NCBI GenBank assembly: GCA_039194995.1
Contig: JBCCVR010000005.1
Location: 1-64,000, forward strand
DNA length: 64,000 nt
Direction: 5' to 3'
DNA from: CCY15215 sp039194995
Lineage (GTDB): Bacteria; Cyanobacteriota; Cyanobacteriia; Cyanobacteriales; Spirulinaceae
The notes below the pieces were generated by a model that worked only from the letters and a program-made list of their open reading frames with translations, made no database searches and was not told the origin of the DNA. The position numbers and the translations under genes were made by a program. Shown here one piece after another: positions 24,949-34,416 of this stretch (its first letter is position 1; each line of letters starts with the position of its first letter).

Positions 24949-27846
24949 ATGTCCCAACCCCTCGATCGCGCCGATCTCCTGCCCACCCTCGAAAACGAAC
25001 CCAACTCTCGCGATACCATTCGCATTCGAGGTGCGAGACAGCATAACTTGAAAAATATCGATTTGGAGTTGCCTCGCGACTGCTTGATTGTCTTTACGGG
25101 AGTGTCGGGATCCGGGAAATCTTCCCTCGCTTTCGATACCATCTTCGCCGAGGGACAGCGACGCTATGTAGAGTCCCTCAGTGCCTACGCGCGGCAATTT
25201 CTGGGGCAATTGGACAAACCCGACGTAGACGCGATCGAGGGGTTGAGTCCCGCGATTTCCATCGACCAAAAATCCACCTCCCATAACCCTCGTTCCACTG
25301 TCGGTACCGTAACCGAAATTTACGACTATTTGCGCCTCTTATTCGGACGTGCCGGAGAACCCCATTGTCCCATCTGCGATCGCAATATTGCCCCTCAAAC
25401 CATCGATGAAATGTGCGATCGCGTCATGGAACTGCCCGATCGCACTCGCTTCCAACTTCTCGCCCCTGTCGTGCGCGGCAAAAAAGGGACTCACAAAAAA
25501 CTCATCTCCGGACTTGCTTCTGAGGGCTTCGTTCGCGTGAGGATTAACGGTGAAATTCGCGAGTTAACAGATGCGATAGAACTCAAGAAAAATCACACTC
25601 ACAATATCGAAGTCGTGATCGATCGCCTGATTAAAAAGCCCGATCTGCAAGAACGCCTTGCCGACTCTCTTTCGACCTGTCTCAAGCGTTCCGAAGGCAC
25701 GGCGATCGTTGCCTTACAGCCCCAAAACGAGGCAGAAGAGGCGCGAGAAATCGTTTTTTCGGAAAATTTTGCCTGTCCCGAACACGGCGCGGTAATGGAC
25801 GAGCTTTCGCCGCGTTTATTCTCCTTTAACTCACCCTACGGTGCTTGTCCTGACTGTCACGGCATCGGCAGTATGCGGACATTCTCCCCCGAATCCATCA
25901 TTCCCGATCCTTCGCAACCTCTCTACAGTGCGATCGCACCTTGGTCGGATAAAGAAAATTCTTATTATATTTCCATCCTCTACGCGATCGGCCAGGCTTA
26001 TGGTTTTGAGTTGCAAACCCCTTGGAATCAGTTAACCGAAGAACAGCAACACGTTCTTCTCTACGGTTGCGAAGACCCTATTTTTATCGAGGCAGAGGGC
26101 GATCGCAAACAAGGCTATCATCGCAAATTCTCTGGCATTATAAGTAATTTAGAACGCAATTATCAAGATACGAATTCAGAAGCCGTCAAGCAAAAACTGG
26201 AACAATATATTGTTTTCAAAACCTGCGAAACATGTCACGGAAAACGTCTGAAACCCGAGGCGCTTTCCGTGCGTTTAGGTCAGTACAATATCGATGACTT
26301 AACTAGCGTCCCCATTCGCGAATCTTTAAATAGAATTAACAATTTAAAATTAAGCAAGCGTCAAGCACTCATTGGCGAATTAGCGCTCAAAGAAATTAAA
26401 CAACGGTTGCAATTTCTTCTCGATGTCGGTTTGGATTATTTAACCCTCGATCGCGCCGCTATGACCCTATCTGGAGGAGAAGCACAACGCATTCGCCTTG
26501 CCACCCAAATCGGTGCGGGATTAACAGGAGTATTATACGTTTTAGACGAACCCAGCATCGGTTTACATCAACGAGATAATAATCGCCTTCTCAACACCCT
26601 CAGAAAGTTGCGAGATTTGGGTAATACTTTAATTGTTGTCGAACACGACGAAGACACCATTCGCAGCGCCGATCATTTAGTTGATATTGGACCCAAAGCA
26701 GGGCTACATGGTGGAGAAATTGTCTCTCAGGGAAACTTAGAAAACTTGCTGACAAATGAGCGATCGCTAACAGGGGATTATTTATCGGGCAGAAAAGCGA
26801 TCGCTACACCAGAAGAGCGGAGAAAAGGAAATGGACGCTCCTTAATTTTAAAAGATTGTCATCACAATAACCTGAAAAATATCGATGTTAAACTTCCCCT
26901 CGGCAAATTGGTGTGCATCACCGGAGTATCGGGATCGGGAAAATCAACTTTACTCAACGAACTTCTCTATCCTGCCCTCAAACACAACCTCAGTAAAAAA
27001 GTTCCTTTTCCGAACAATTTGGGCGCATTAAAAGGTATGAATTCCATCGATAAAGTCATTGTGATCGATCAATCTCCCATCGGTCGAACGCCACGATCGA
27101 ACCCAGCAACTTATACGGGAATTTTTGACAGTATTCGCGACATTTTCGCAGAAACAGTAGAAGCAAAAGCACGAGGATATAAAAAAGGAAGATTTTCTTT
27201 TAATGTCAAAGGAGGGCGCTGCGAAGCCTGTGGCGGACAAGGGGTTAATACCATCGAAATGAACTTTCTTCCCGATGTCTACGTGCAATGCGATGTTTGC
27301 AAAGGCGATCGCTACAATCGGGAAACATTACAGGTTAAATATAAAGGTTATTCTATCGCCGATGTTTTAAATATGAGCGTTGAAAAAGCCTTAGAAGTCT
27401 TCCAAAATATTCCTCGGGCGGCGAGTCGCTTGCAAACTTTAGTCGATGGCGGTTTGGGTTATGTAAAATTGGGTAAATCCGCCCCTACTTTATCAGGAGG
27501 AGAAGCACAAAGGGTGAAATTAGCCTCAGAATTATCTCGCCGTGCAACAGGGAAAACGTTATATTTAATCGATGAACCGACGACGGGTTTATCCTTTTAC
27601 GACGTGCATCATTTACTCAATGTTTTGCAGCGTTTGGTGGATAAAGGCAATTCAATTTTAGTCATCGAACATAATTTAGATGTTCTGCGTTGTGCGGATT
27701 GGATTATCGATCTAGGTCCTGAAGGTGGAGATAAAGGGGGACAAATTATTGCCGAAGGAACGCCGGAAACGGTTGCAGAATGTGAAAGTTCGTACACCGG
27801 AATTTATTTAAAGCAGGTTTTGCAACAGCATTCTGTAAATGGGTAA
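24949..27846 (+). CDS. uvrA: Excinuclease ABC subunit A
   Basis: UvrA is the damage-sensing ATPase of nucleotide excision repair; it dimerises and loads UvrB at lesions. The 965-residue sequence has two ABC ATPase modules: Walker A GVSGSGKSSLAFDT (about residue 51) and GVSGSGKSTLLN (about 659), and two signatures LSGGEAQRIRLA and LSGGEAQRVKLA. Zinc-finger Cys pairs are present (CPICDRN, CPDCHG, CETCHG, CEACGG, CDVCKGDRYN). Length is normal. The ATG at 24949 (MSQPLDRADLL) is chosen. No LexA box was recognised in the 170-bp upstream gap. Confidence 0.97.
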   Translation: MSQPLDRADLLPTLENEPNSRDTIRIRGARQHNLKNIDLELPRDCLIVFTGVSGSGKSSLAFDTIFAEGQRRYVESLSAYARQFLGQLDKPDVDAIEGLSPAISIDQKSTSHNPRSTVGTVTEIYDYLRLLFGRAGEPHCPICDRNIAPQTIDEMCDRVMELPDRTRFQLLAPVVRGKKGTHKKLISGLASEGFVRVRINGEIRELTDAIELKKNHTHNIEVVIDRLIKKPDLQERLADSLSTCLKRSEGTAIVALQPQNEAEEAREIVFSENFACPEHGAVMDELSPRLFSFNSPYGACPDCHGIGSMRTFSPESIIPDPSQPLYSAIAPWSDKENSYYISILYAIGQAYGFELQTPWNQLTEEQQHVLLYGCEDPIFIEAEGDRKQGYHRKFSGIISNLERNYQDTNSEAVKQKLEQYIVFKTCETCHGKRLKPEALSVRLGQYNIDDLTSVPIRESLNRINNLKLSKRQALIGELALKEIKQRLQFLLDVGLDYLTLDRAAMTLSGGEAQRIRLATQIGAGLTGVLYVLDEPSIGLHQRDNNRLLNTLRKLRDLGNTLIVVEHDEDTIRSADHLVDIGPKAGLHGGEIVSQGNLENLLTNERSLTGDYLSGRKAIATPEERRKGNGRSLILKDCHHNNLKNIDVKLPLGKLVCITGVSGSGKSTLLNELLYPALKHNLSKKVPFPNNLGALKGMNSIDKVIVIDQSPIGRTPRSNPATYTGIFDSIRDIFAETVEAKARGYKKGRFSFNVKGGRCEACGGQGVNTIEMNFLPDVYVQCDVCKGDRYNRETLQVKYKGYSIADVLNMSVEKALEVFQNIPRAASRLQTLVDGGLGYVKLGKSAPTLSGGEAQRVKLASELSRRATGKTLYLIDEPTTGLSFYDVHHLLNVLQRLVDKGNSILVIEHNLDVLRCADWIIDLGPEGGDKGGQIIAEGTPETVAECESSYTGIYLKQVLQQHSVNG

Positions 27847-27962
27847 GGAGCGATCGCGTTAAACTGGAAGGAAATGCGATCGCTGCCTACAAGTATTGTT
27901 TGCAACAGAATTTCACGAGCGCTCGGGCTAAGTTGGAAAGATTGAACAATAATGCTCGAACT

Positions 27963-28616
27963 ATGGAAAGAAGTACGCAAGTTGTCGGAATTTTTACTAA
28001 ATTCCAGCAATCCGTTCTCAATATGGCTTTGATTAATATCTGCGATAGCGAAAGCCGTGTTGGTTTGGAGATGCGCCGACAATACAATGCTTGGAAACAA
28101 CTCACCGAAGAAACCGCCCTCGATCCTTGGCACGATATTCATCAATTTACAATCTTTTTGCCCCATCCCGACCAAGCCTACGAAGATATCACGTTAGGGG
28201 AAGGACTCACATTAGGCTATAACATTGAAGTTCAACCCGTGAAAGATCGCAGCGAATTAGTTTACAATATCTTTCCGGGGGGGCATTTTGTCGTCATTCT
28301 CAAACAAAGCAGCGTAGATGCGGACTTTACCATCGCAGCGACAGGTATTTTTGTTCGTCCTCTAGCAACTTTGAGCTTAGATGCCATCGTCGATCCGAAT
28401 AAGGCAGAATATCAGGCGATCGCCATCAAACACCCGATTATCAGAGACTATCCCTCCGACTGGGAAACCAAGATGAGAGCCTTTCTCAAAGGAGAACTCC
28501 CCCAAGGCGAGTTACCGCCGGTAATCAGATACGTCGATCGCGCTCTAAATGAATATTATAGAACTCCTACTTGGAAAGATGTTTACGCAGACTCTAGCGG
28601 TTTGCTCGGTCGTTAG
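27963..28616 (+). CDS. Hypothetical protein
   Basis: I do not recognise this 217-residue protein. It is soluble by sequence, with an N-terminal helical half (residues 1-60) and a beta-rich centre (PGGHFVVILKQSSVDADFTIAATGIF), and ends EYYRTPTWKDVYADSSGLLGR. The frame is open back to a TTG at 27900; the first ATG at 27963 is chosen, although no good ribosome-binding site precedes either. It is downstream of uvrA by about 115 bp on the same strand. No signal peptide or membrane helix. Confidence 0.55.
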   Translation: MERSTQVVGIFTKFQQSVLNMALINICDSESRVGLEMRRQYNAWKQLTEETALDPWHDIHQFTIFLPHPDQAYEDITLGEGLTLGYNIEVQPVKDRSELVYNIFPGGHFVVILKQSSVDADFTIAATGIFVRPLATLSLDAIVDPNKAEYQAIAIKHPIIRDYPSDWETKMRAFLKGELPQGELPPVIRYVDRALNEYYRTPTWKDVYADSSGLLGR

Positions 28617-28687
28617 ATATCCTTGTTTTTAGGGTCAAAAACTGCCTGAATATTGCGGTAGGATATAGTCCTGCATTCGAGAATTTT

Positions 28688-29239
28688 ATGGCAACGGCAG
28701 CAGAGTATGAGGGAGCGATCGCGGCATTGGGATGGGAAGGATTGCGATCGCTTTGGCAAAATATAGAACAAGGCACTACCGATTCCTTCTGGGAGTCAGG
28801 TAAAGCCTTTGAATACTTAGTAATACGTGCATTTCAGCTTGATGGTGCAGCAGTCAGGTATCCCTACAGCGTGCGGCTTTTTGAAGATAATGTCGAACAA
28901 ATTGATGGGGCTGTCTATTGTAACGGACTTTCTTGTATAGTAGAGAGTAAAGATTTGGCGCAGAAAGTGAAAATTGAACCTATTGCCAAACTTCGCAATC
29001 AACTTTCTCGCCGTCCTGCAAGCACGATAGGCTTAGTTTTTAGCAGGGAAGGCTTTACCAACTCCGCTCGTACTCTTGTTACATTTTCTGCTCAACCGAC
29101 TATTCTTCTCTGGAATGGAGAAGAAGTACAATATTCACTCGAGCAAGAACGAATCGGCGAATTTCTAACTGACAAATATCGTGCTTGTGTTGAAGAAGGC
29201 ATACCCGATTTTGATTTTAGAAGAGGAAATATACCATGA
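28688..29239 (+). CDS. Mrr-like PD-(D/E)XK nuclease
   Basis: The 183-residue protein shows a PD-(D/E)XK active site: Glu42 (GKAFEYLVIRAF), Asp73 (EQIDGAVY) and Glu86-x-Lys88 (IVESKDL), then a QLSRRPASTIGLVFSREGFTNSA segment like that of Mrr/restriction-endonuclease-type domains, where the Gln contributes to the site. Such domains cut DNA, often modified DNA. There is no methyltransferase next to it. Its stop overlaps the start of the next gene by 4 bp (ATGA), so the two proteins are probably made in equal amounts. A strong promoter was not identified in the 70-bp upstream gap. Confidence 0.75.
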   Translation: MATAAEYEGAIAALGWEGLRSLWQNIEQGTTDSFWESGKAFEYLVIRAFQLDGAAVRYPYSVRLFEDNVEQIDGAVYCNGLSCIVESKDLAQKVKIEPIAKLRNQLSRRPASTIGLVFSREGFTNSARTLVTFSAQPTILLWNGEEVQYSLEQERIGEFLTDKYRACVEEGIPDFDFRRGNIP

Positions 29240-29790
29240 ATGCTTACATTGTTACGGAAGCTGCCTTTGACGAACATTTACTACGTCGTTTAATTCCTCA
29301 ATATCTATTAGAAGATATCGGACTTTTTGCGGCTGGGGGGATATCGGCTGTTAAATCTTTTGCTCGTTCTGTGGTCGTTCGTCGTCAAATTCCTACTGTT
29401 ATTGTTGCCGATGCTGAATCCGTGATACCAGAACTCATTGAATATCGCCGTCAGGATATTCAAGAAATTGTAGAAATATTAGCAATGCCGAATACTCCAG
29501 TTAAAGTCATTCTGGCAGAACCGGAAATAGATGGTATTTTATTTCACGATCGCACCATTCTTTCTCGATTATTCGGTTTCGATCCCTCCGAAGAGATTCT
29601 CAAATTGGCGAAAATACAACCCAAACAGGCTCTAGAACAATTAATTTCCCAATCCGATCGGAAATTTAGAGATAGAAACGATGTTGTTAGTGCCTTAACG
29701 AACGAAGATATCGAAATTTTACGGGAGGCAAAAGCAATTCGAGAAACCATTGAATTTTTGCAAGAGGCACGTCAACTCGAACCTGTTTAA
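29236..29790 (+). CDS. TOPRIM-like protein paired with the Mrr-like nuclease
   Basis: This 184-residue protein has features of a TOPRIM fold: an early strand ending in a conserved Glu (IVTE, Glu8), a glycine turn (AAGGISAVKSFARSV), a second strand with an Asp-x-Glu (VADAES, Asp59 and Glu61) and a third with acidic residues (LAEPEIDG). TOPRIM domains bind Mg2+ and occur in nucleases, primases and defence proteins such as OLD and DUF4435/DUF3226 proteins. I cannot name a family more precisely. The start overlaps the nuclease gene by 4 bp, with GAGG upstream. The pair looks like a small nucleic-acid-targeting module. Confidence 0.55.
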   Translation: MNAYIVTEAAFDEHLLRRLIPQYLLEDIGLFAAGGISAVKSFARSVVVRRQIPTVIVADAESVIPELIEYRRQDIQEIVEILAMPNTPVKVILAEPEIDGILFHDRTILSRLFGFDPSEEILKLAKIQPKQALEQLISQSDRKFRDRNDVVSALTNEDIEILREAKAIRETIEFLQEARQLEPV

Positions 29791-29900
29791 TCGGAGAAAG
29801 TTTTATCGAAATTCCTCCGTTTAAAGTTTAGATTTTCTTAAGATGAAGAGAAAGGAGAAGATGATAGGCTGTGACTCGGTTGAGACCCAACGATAAAACA

Positions 29901-30146
29901 ATGAAAAGAAAAATCTTGGCTTTCTTCGCTGTCATTATGATGGCTTTGGCAGGGTTTGCGCCACCTGCTGCTGCTTACTCTTTGAAAGATTTATATGTTG
30001 ACTTAGCAAATAACAACGCTTGTTCGCAGTGTGACTTGAGTGATGCTAACTTGAGTGGGGCTAACTTGAGTGGGGCTAAATTAAATGGGGCTAAATTCTG
30101 TGGCACCATCATGCCTAATGGTTCAGAAAAAAATGATAATTGTTAA
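29901..30146 (+). CDS. Small secreted pentapeptide-repeat protein
   Basis: An 81-residue product with a clear signal peptide (MKRKILAFF...APPAAAYS, cleavage near residue 25), then a region ending in CSQCDLSDANLSGANLSG, four to five pentapeptides, and a short Cys-containing tail (KFCGTIMP, NDNC). Four Cys residues in the exported part could form disulphides. The frame is open to a GTG at 29871, but the ATG at 29901 gives a proper signal peptide. Proteins of this size with this layout recur in cyanobacteria; the role is unknown. A strong terminator follows. Confidence 0.78.
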   Translation: MKRKILAFFAVIMMALAGFAPPAAAYSLKDLYVDLANNNACSQCDLSDANLSGANLSGAKLNGAKFCGTIMPNGSEKNDNC

Positions 30147-30172
30147 CATCCCCTAACCCAAAATAATTTGAT

Positions 30173-30202
30173 AGAGGCATATAATCAAATGCCTCTTTTT
30201 TT
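30173..30202 (+). terminator. Rho-independent terminator of the small pentapeptide gene
   Basis: AGAGGCAT and ATGCCTCT form an 8-bp stem around an 8-base loop, followed by a run of T, 26 bp after the stop codon. Confidence 0.9.
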
Positions 30203-30285
30203 GTGCTTTCTCCTCGCAATTTTGCCGATCGCCCTCGAAAAATATGATATTTTGACTCTATATAAACTCGCCACAATCATCCGTC

Positions 30286-31536
30286 ATGTCAGAGTATGAA
30301 TTAGTCTTGCGTCGTGCAAGAGTGCAGGGAAATCTAGAGCAAGAAGTTGATATCGGCATCGATGGGGGATATATTCAAGCCATTGTCCCCGAATTAGAGC
30401 GATCTGGGAAACAAGAAATTGATATAGAAGGAAAATTAGTATCCCCACCTTTTGTTGAATCTCACGTTCATCTCGACTCGGCTTTAACCGCAGGTGAACC
30501 CCGTTGGAATGAAAGCGGGACATTATTTGAAGGGATTCAACTTTGGGGAGAGCGAAAACAATCTTTAACCCTAGAAGATGTTAAAGAAAGGGCGATTAAA
30601 ACCCTAAAATTACAAGCCGCCCGAGGTACTCTCTTTGTGAGAACCCATGCCGATGTCAGCGAACAGAATTTAATCGCCCTAAAAGGACTCCTAGAAGTAC
30701 GAGAAGCGGTGAAAGATTGGCTAACCTTACAGGTTGTTGCCTTTCCTCAAGACGGCATCTACAGCCATCCCGATAATGAAAGTTTAATGGAAGAAGCCTT
30801 GAAATTGGGCGCGGATGTCGTTGGCGGCATTCCCCACTACGAATTAACCCGCGAAGATGGCGTAAAATCCGTTCATCGCATCTTTGAACTCGCAGAAAAA
30901 TATACGCGCCTCATTGATATTCATTGCGATGAAATCGATGACGAACAAGCACGCTTTTTAGAAACTATCGCCGCTTGTGCCATCCGCACGGGAATGAAAG
31001 AAAAAGTTACCGCCAGCCATACCACTGCCTTTGGTTCTTATAATAATGCTTATGCCTATAAACTGATGGGATTTCTGCACCGCGCGCAGATTAATTTTAT
31101 TGCCAATCCTTTGATTAATATTACCTTGCAAGGTCGGACGGATACCTATCCCAAACGGCGAGGCGTGACGCGGGTTAAAGAACTGTGGCAGCAAGGATTA
31201 AATGTTAGTTTGGGTCATGATTGCATTTGCGATCCTTGGTACGTCCTAGGTACGGGGAATATGTTGGATGTTGCTGACATGGCTATTCATATTTGTCAAA
31301 TGACAGGGAGAAAAGAGATCGATGCTTGTTACGAAATGATTACTCATTTTGGGGCAAAAACTTTAGATATCGAGTCAGAATATGGCATTCGCGAAGGTAA
31401 ACCCGCAAACTTGATTGTTTTAGATGCGATCGATCCCTACGATACATTACGCCGTCGCGCCACAGTTCGCCATATCATCAGTCGCGGGAGCATTTTGGCT
31501 AGTAATTCCATCTCCGAACTGCAATGGTTTGGATGA
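30286..31536 (+). CDS. Cytosine-deaminase family amidohydrolase (possible 5-methylcytosine deaminase)
   Basis: The 416-residue protein aligns along its length with E. coli CodA: metal ligands ESHVHLDS, HCDEIDDEQ (His and the catalytic Glu), SHTTAFGSYN, QGRTDTYPKRRG and GHDCICDPWYVLGTGNML. CodA deaminates cytosine to uracil. In CodA the metal-binding Asp313 is followed by Asp314, a substrate-selecting residue; here the equivalent is Cys313 after Asp312. CodA homologues lacking that Asp have been shown to deaminate 5-methylcytosine, so the substrate may be 5-methylcytosine or another cytosine analogue rather than cytosine. No codB permease is adjacent. The ATG at 30286 gives a normal N-terminus. 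Confidence 0.88.
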   Translation: MSEYELVLRRARVQGNLEQEVDIGIDGGYIQAIVPELERSGKQEIDIEGKLVSPPFVESHVHLDSALTAGEPRWNESGTLFEGIQLWGERKQSLTLEDVKERAIKTLKLQAARGTLFVRTHADVSEQNLIALKGLLEVREAVKDWLTLQVVAFPQDGIYSHPDNESLMEEALKLGADVVGGIPHYELTREDGVKSVHRIFELAEKYTRLIDIHCDEIDDEQARFLETIAACAIRTGMKEKVTASHTTAFGSYNNAYAYKLMGFLHRAQINFIANPLINITLQGRTDTYPKRRGVTRVKELWQQGLNVSLGHDCICDPWYVLGTGNMLDVADMAIHICQMTGRKEIDACYEMITHFGAKTLDIESEYGIREGKPANLIVLDAIDPYDTLRRRATVRHIISRGSILASNSISELQWFG

Positions 31537-31663
31537 GCATCAGTTATCAGTTATCGGACTGCAATGAGGCGATCTCCTTTTCTGTAAAACTCGACTTTCG
31601 TAGAATTGTCATCCCGAGGAGACCTTCGCTAAACTGGCGGATAAACTTAGAAGACCAAGTACG

Positions 31664-32083
31664 ATGGCGAAAACAGAGAAAGAAAAACACGACGATTATG
31701 TAGGGAAGAGTCTATCCTTTCCCTTGCGACGTAATATCCAAGGGGGATTTCAACTCAGTGCAGGCGATCGCAACGTTGAGGAATCTATTCGCATTATCCT
31801 CGGTACTAAATTTGGCGAACGTCTCTATCGTCCGACCTTTGGCTCTCGTCTCTCAGAATTGGTCTTCGAACCCCTCAATACTCAAACTCTACTCCGCACT
31901 CGCATTTATGTCGAAGAAGCCCTAACCATTTGGGAAGCTCGCATCGAAGTTGACGACGTTTATACCGAACCCGATCCCATTGTCGGTCGCATCGATATTA
32001 TCATTCACTATCACACAAAAGAAGGTTATAGCAAAGGTAGCATGGTTTACCCCTTCTATCTCCAAGGGGAAAAAAGCGGATAA
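31664..32083 (+). CDS. gp25/GPW-like baseplate protein of a contractile injection system
   Basis: A 139-residue protein with the core of the gp25-like (GPW) lysozyme-fold family, seen as VEESIRIILGTKFGERLYRPTFGSRLSELVFEPLN. In T4 phage and related injection systems gp25-type proteins form the inner baseplate wedge, where they connect the sheath to the wedge. It opens a same-strand series of baseplate genes. The spacing to the next gene is 111 bp. Promoter not identified. Family assignment is strong; that it belongs to an injection system and not a prophage follows from the absence of capsid, portal, integrase and lysis genes. Confidence 0.88.
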   Translation: MAKTEKEKHDDYVGKSLSFPLRRNIQGGFQLSAGDRNVEESIRIILGTKFGERLYRPTFGSRLSELVFEPLNTQTLLRTRIYVEEALTIWEARIEVDDVYTEPDPIVGRIDIIIHYHTKEGYSKGSMVYPFYLQGEKSG

Positions 32084-32194
32084 AAACGCAACAAGCGCAG
32101 GATCGACCGCCCCAAGATTCAGGGCAAATCGCCCAGCCGTTACCGATTGAATGAATTACAGTAAGTGACCCGGACTTTTTAACCCGCAACGACC

Positions 32195-34411
32195 ATGGCA
32201 ATGGACTTAAATTTCCTTCCCAAACTCCCTAAAGCAAATCTCGACGATCGCACCTATGACGACCTGATTCAAGAATGCTTGCTGAGAATCCCCCGTTACT
32301 GCCCGGAATGGACGAACTTTAACCCCAGCGATCCCGGCATGACCATGGTGGAACTCTTCGCCTGGCTGACGGATCAGATGCTCTATCGCTTCAATCAAGT
32401 CCCGAGGCGCAATTACATCACGTTTCTCGAGCTATTGGGAGTCCGCCTCAATCCCCCCAAACCCGCTCAGGTGGACGTGACCATGTATCTCAGCGCGTCT
32501 TTGCCAGAACCTTACACCATTGCTGCAGGGGTTGAAGTCGCCACCGAACGCACCGACGATGAAGAAGCCGTCGTTTTCAGCACCAATCGTCCCCTCACCA
32601 TCGGCATTCCCAGCATTCGCCACTTCCTCAGCACCCCAACCCTAGAAGAGCGTCCCCGCATTCTCCGCGATCGCTTTAGCGGTACTTGGTCTCTGCGTCC
32701 CGATGGAGAATGGGAAGGTTTGGAACTCTCCTTCTTTGACGAACGCCCCCAACCCGGCAATTGCTTCTACCTCGTCTTCGATGCCGATGCCCCTATTGCC
32801 GGGAATGTCATCGCTATCACCTTTAAAGGAGAAGGGGCAACCTCCACGGGGATCGATCCCGAACGCCCGCCCCGACATTGGCAAGCATGGAACGGCAGTA
32901 CATGGGAATCGGTTTTGCTCCAAGAAAGCGACGATCGCACCCAAGGATTCAGTTTTAGCGAAATGACCCGCAATGGTGGCAATCCCTTGGCCGGGGCGGA
33001 TATTATTCTTCACTGTCCTCCCCGGTGGGTCGTGGAAACCTTCAGTACCTATCGGGGTCGCTGGCTGCGCTGCGTTTGCGACGAATTCCCCGACGATCGC
33101 CCGGACTATTTGCGCTCTCCTCGCATTGTTGGGTTGAGCGTGCGTTCCATTGGCGGCACCGTCGATGTAACCCAATCCACCCGCATCTCTAGCGAAATTC
33201 TCGGAGAAAGTGATGGCAATCCGGGACAGACATTTCAACTGCAAAGCAGCCCGATTTTGCCTCGGGAAGATGGAGAATTTCTCTATGTTATCCCCATTGA
33301 CGGCGTGCCCCAACAGTGGCACGAAGTCCCCGACTTCTCCGAATCCACGGCCAACGACCTGCACTATACCCTCGATTCCCTCACCGGAGAAATTCAATTC
33401 GGTCCCCTCATTCGCGAACCCAACCAAATGCGCGATCGCACTAAAGCCGTAACAGAATCTTGGCGGGAATCTCGCGGCCGCCCCCAAGGAGAGGAGGGGG
33501 AAGAAGATATAGAAGTTAAAGAAACCCAATATGGCTCGATTCCTCACCGAGGGTCATCGATTATGATGGCCGCCTACCATACTGGGGGAGGCTTGCGGGG
33601 TAACGTCCAAGCCGGCACCATTCGCATTTTAAAATCTGCCGTTCCCTATATCGCCCGAGTCACCAACTACGAACACGCCCTGCACGGAGCCGATGCCGAG
33701 TCCCTCGAATCCGCCGTCATGCGAGTCCCGAAAATGCTGCGAACCCGCGATCGCGCCGTCACCGCCGAAGACTTTGAAACCCTTGCCATTAAAGCCGGAC
33801 GGGGATCCATCGCCCGGGCGCGTTGTTTGCCCAGCACCACCAAAGAATCCGCAGGAACCATCGAACTGCTCCTCGTGCCTCAAATCGATTCGCGCACCCT
33901 CGACAAAGCGATCGAACGGGTTCAAGGCATTTCCCCCGAAACCCTATCCGTATCGGGTCCCCTTGTTAAACAAGTCATGGACGATCTCGACGAACGGCGA
34001 TTATTGGGGGTGGAAGTCCAATGCCGCGAACCGGAATACGTCGGGGTTTCCGTACAAACGGAGATTGCCCTCGAACCCGAGTACGGGAGTGCCGTCGCCC
34101 AACAAGATATCCTGCACAAGTTGCAAGTGTCTCTCTACCGCTTTCTCAACCCCTTTATCGGCGGTCCCGACGGCAAAGGCTGGCCGTTTGGCCGTCCGGT
34201 TTATTCTTCGGATATCGTCACCCTCTTTCAATCCGTTCGCGGGGTACGATATCTGGGAACGATTCAACTCTTTGAATTTCGCTATGAGGATCAAAGCTGG
34301 CAGCGCAATCTATCCCGAGACCCCGTCATCTCCCCCGGAAATTTTGGCTTGATCTGTTCTTGGAACGATCCCCAACTCCGCTCCAACCACGTTATTAATT
34401 TGATGCAATAA
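32195..34411 (+). CDS. Baseplate J-like wedge protein (putative baseplate assembly protein)
   Basis: The 738-residue protein fits the large gpJ/Afp11-type wedge proteins of contractile injection systems. It begins with a typical FTNFNPSDPGM-like segment (WTNFNPSDPGMTMVELFAWLTDQMLYRFNQ) and, from about residue 445, has the baseplate-J core (GGGLRGNVQAGTIRILKSAVPYI, RTRDRAVTAEDFETLA). An acidic insert (GEEGEEDIEVKE, about 427) and a domain with conserved Trp (HWQAWNGSTW) lie in between. Two such subunits usually form each baseplate wedge. It lies between the gp25-like and gpI-like genes, as expected. The ATG at 32195 is used; one at 32201 is also possible. Confidence 0.88.
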   Translation: MAMDLNFLPKLPKANLDDRTYDDLIQECLLRIPRYCPEWTNFNPSDPGMTMVELFAWLTDQMLYRFNQVPRRNYITFLELLGVRLNPPKPAQVDVTMYLSASLPEPYTIAAGVEVATERTDDEEAVVFSTNRPLTIGIPSIRHFLSTPTLEERPRILRDRFSGTWSLRPDGEWEGLELSFFDERPQPGNCFYLVFDADAPIAGNVIAITFKGEGATSTGIDPERPPRHWQAWNGSTWESVLLQESDDRTQGFSFSEMTRNGGNPLAGADIILHCPPRWVVETFSTYRGRWLRCVCDEFPDDRPDYLRSPRIVGLSVRSIGGTVDVTQSTRISSEILGESDGNPGQTFQLQSSPILPREDGEFLYVIPIDGVPQQWHEVPDFSESTANDLHYTLDSLTGEIQFGPLIREPNQMRDRTKAVTESWRESRGRPQGEEGEEDIEVKETQYGSIPHRGSSIMMAAYHTGGGLRGNVQAGTIRILKSAVPYIARVTNYEHALHGADAESLESAVMRVPKMLRTRDRAVTAEDFETLAIKAGRGSIARARCLPSTTKESAGTIELLLVPQIDSRTLDKAIERVQGISPETLSVSGPLVKQVMDDLDERRLLGVEVQCREPEYVGVSVQTEIALEPEYGSAVAQQDILHKLQVSLYRFLNPFIGGPDGKGWPFGRPVYSSDIVTLFQSVRGVRYLGTIQLFEFRYEDQSWQRNLSRDPVISPGNFGLICSWNDPQLRSNHVINLMQ

Positions 34412-34416
34412 GGAGC

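Noticed and set aside
32642..33547. 301-codon frame opposite the baseplate J-like gene
   Set aside because: Antisense of a well-supported gene; low-complexity Gly/Phe/Ala composition and no recognisable domain.
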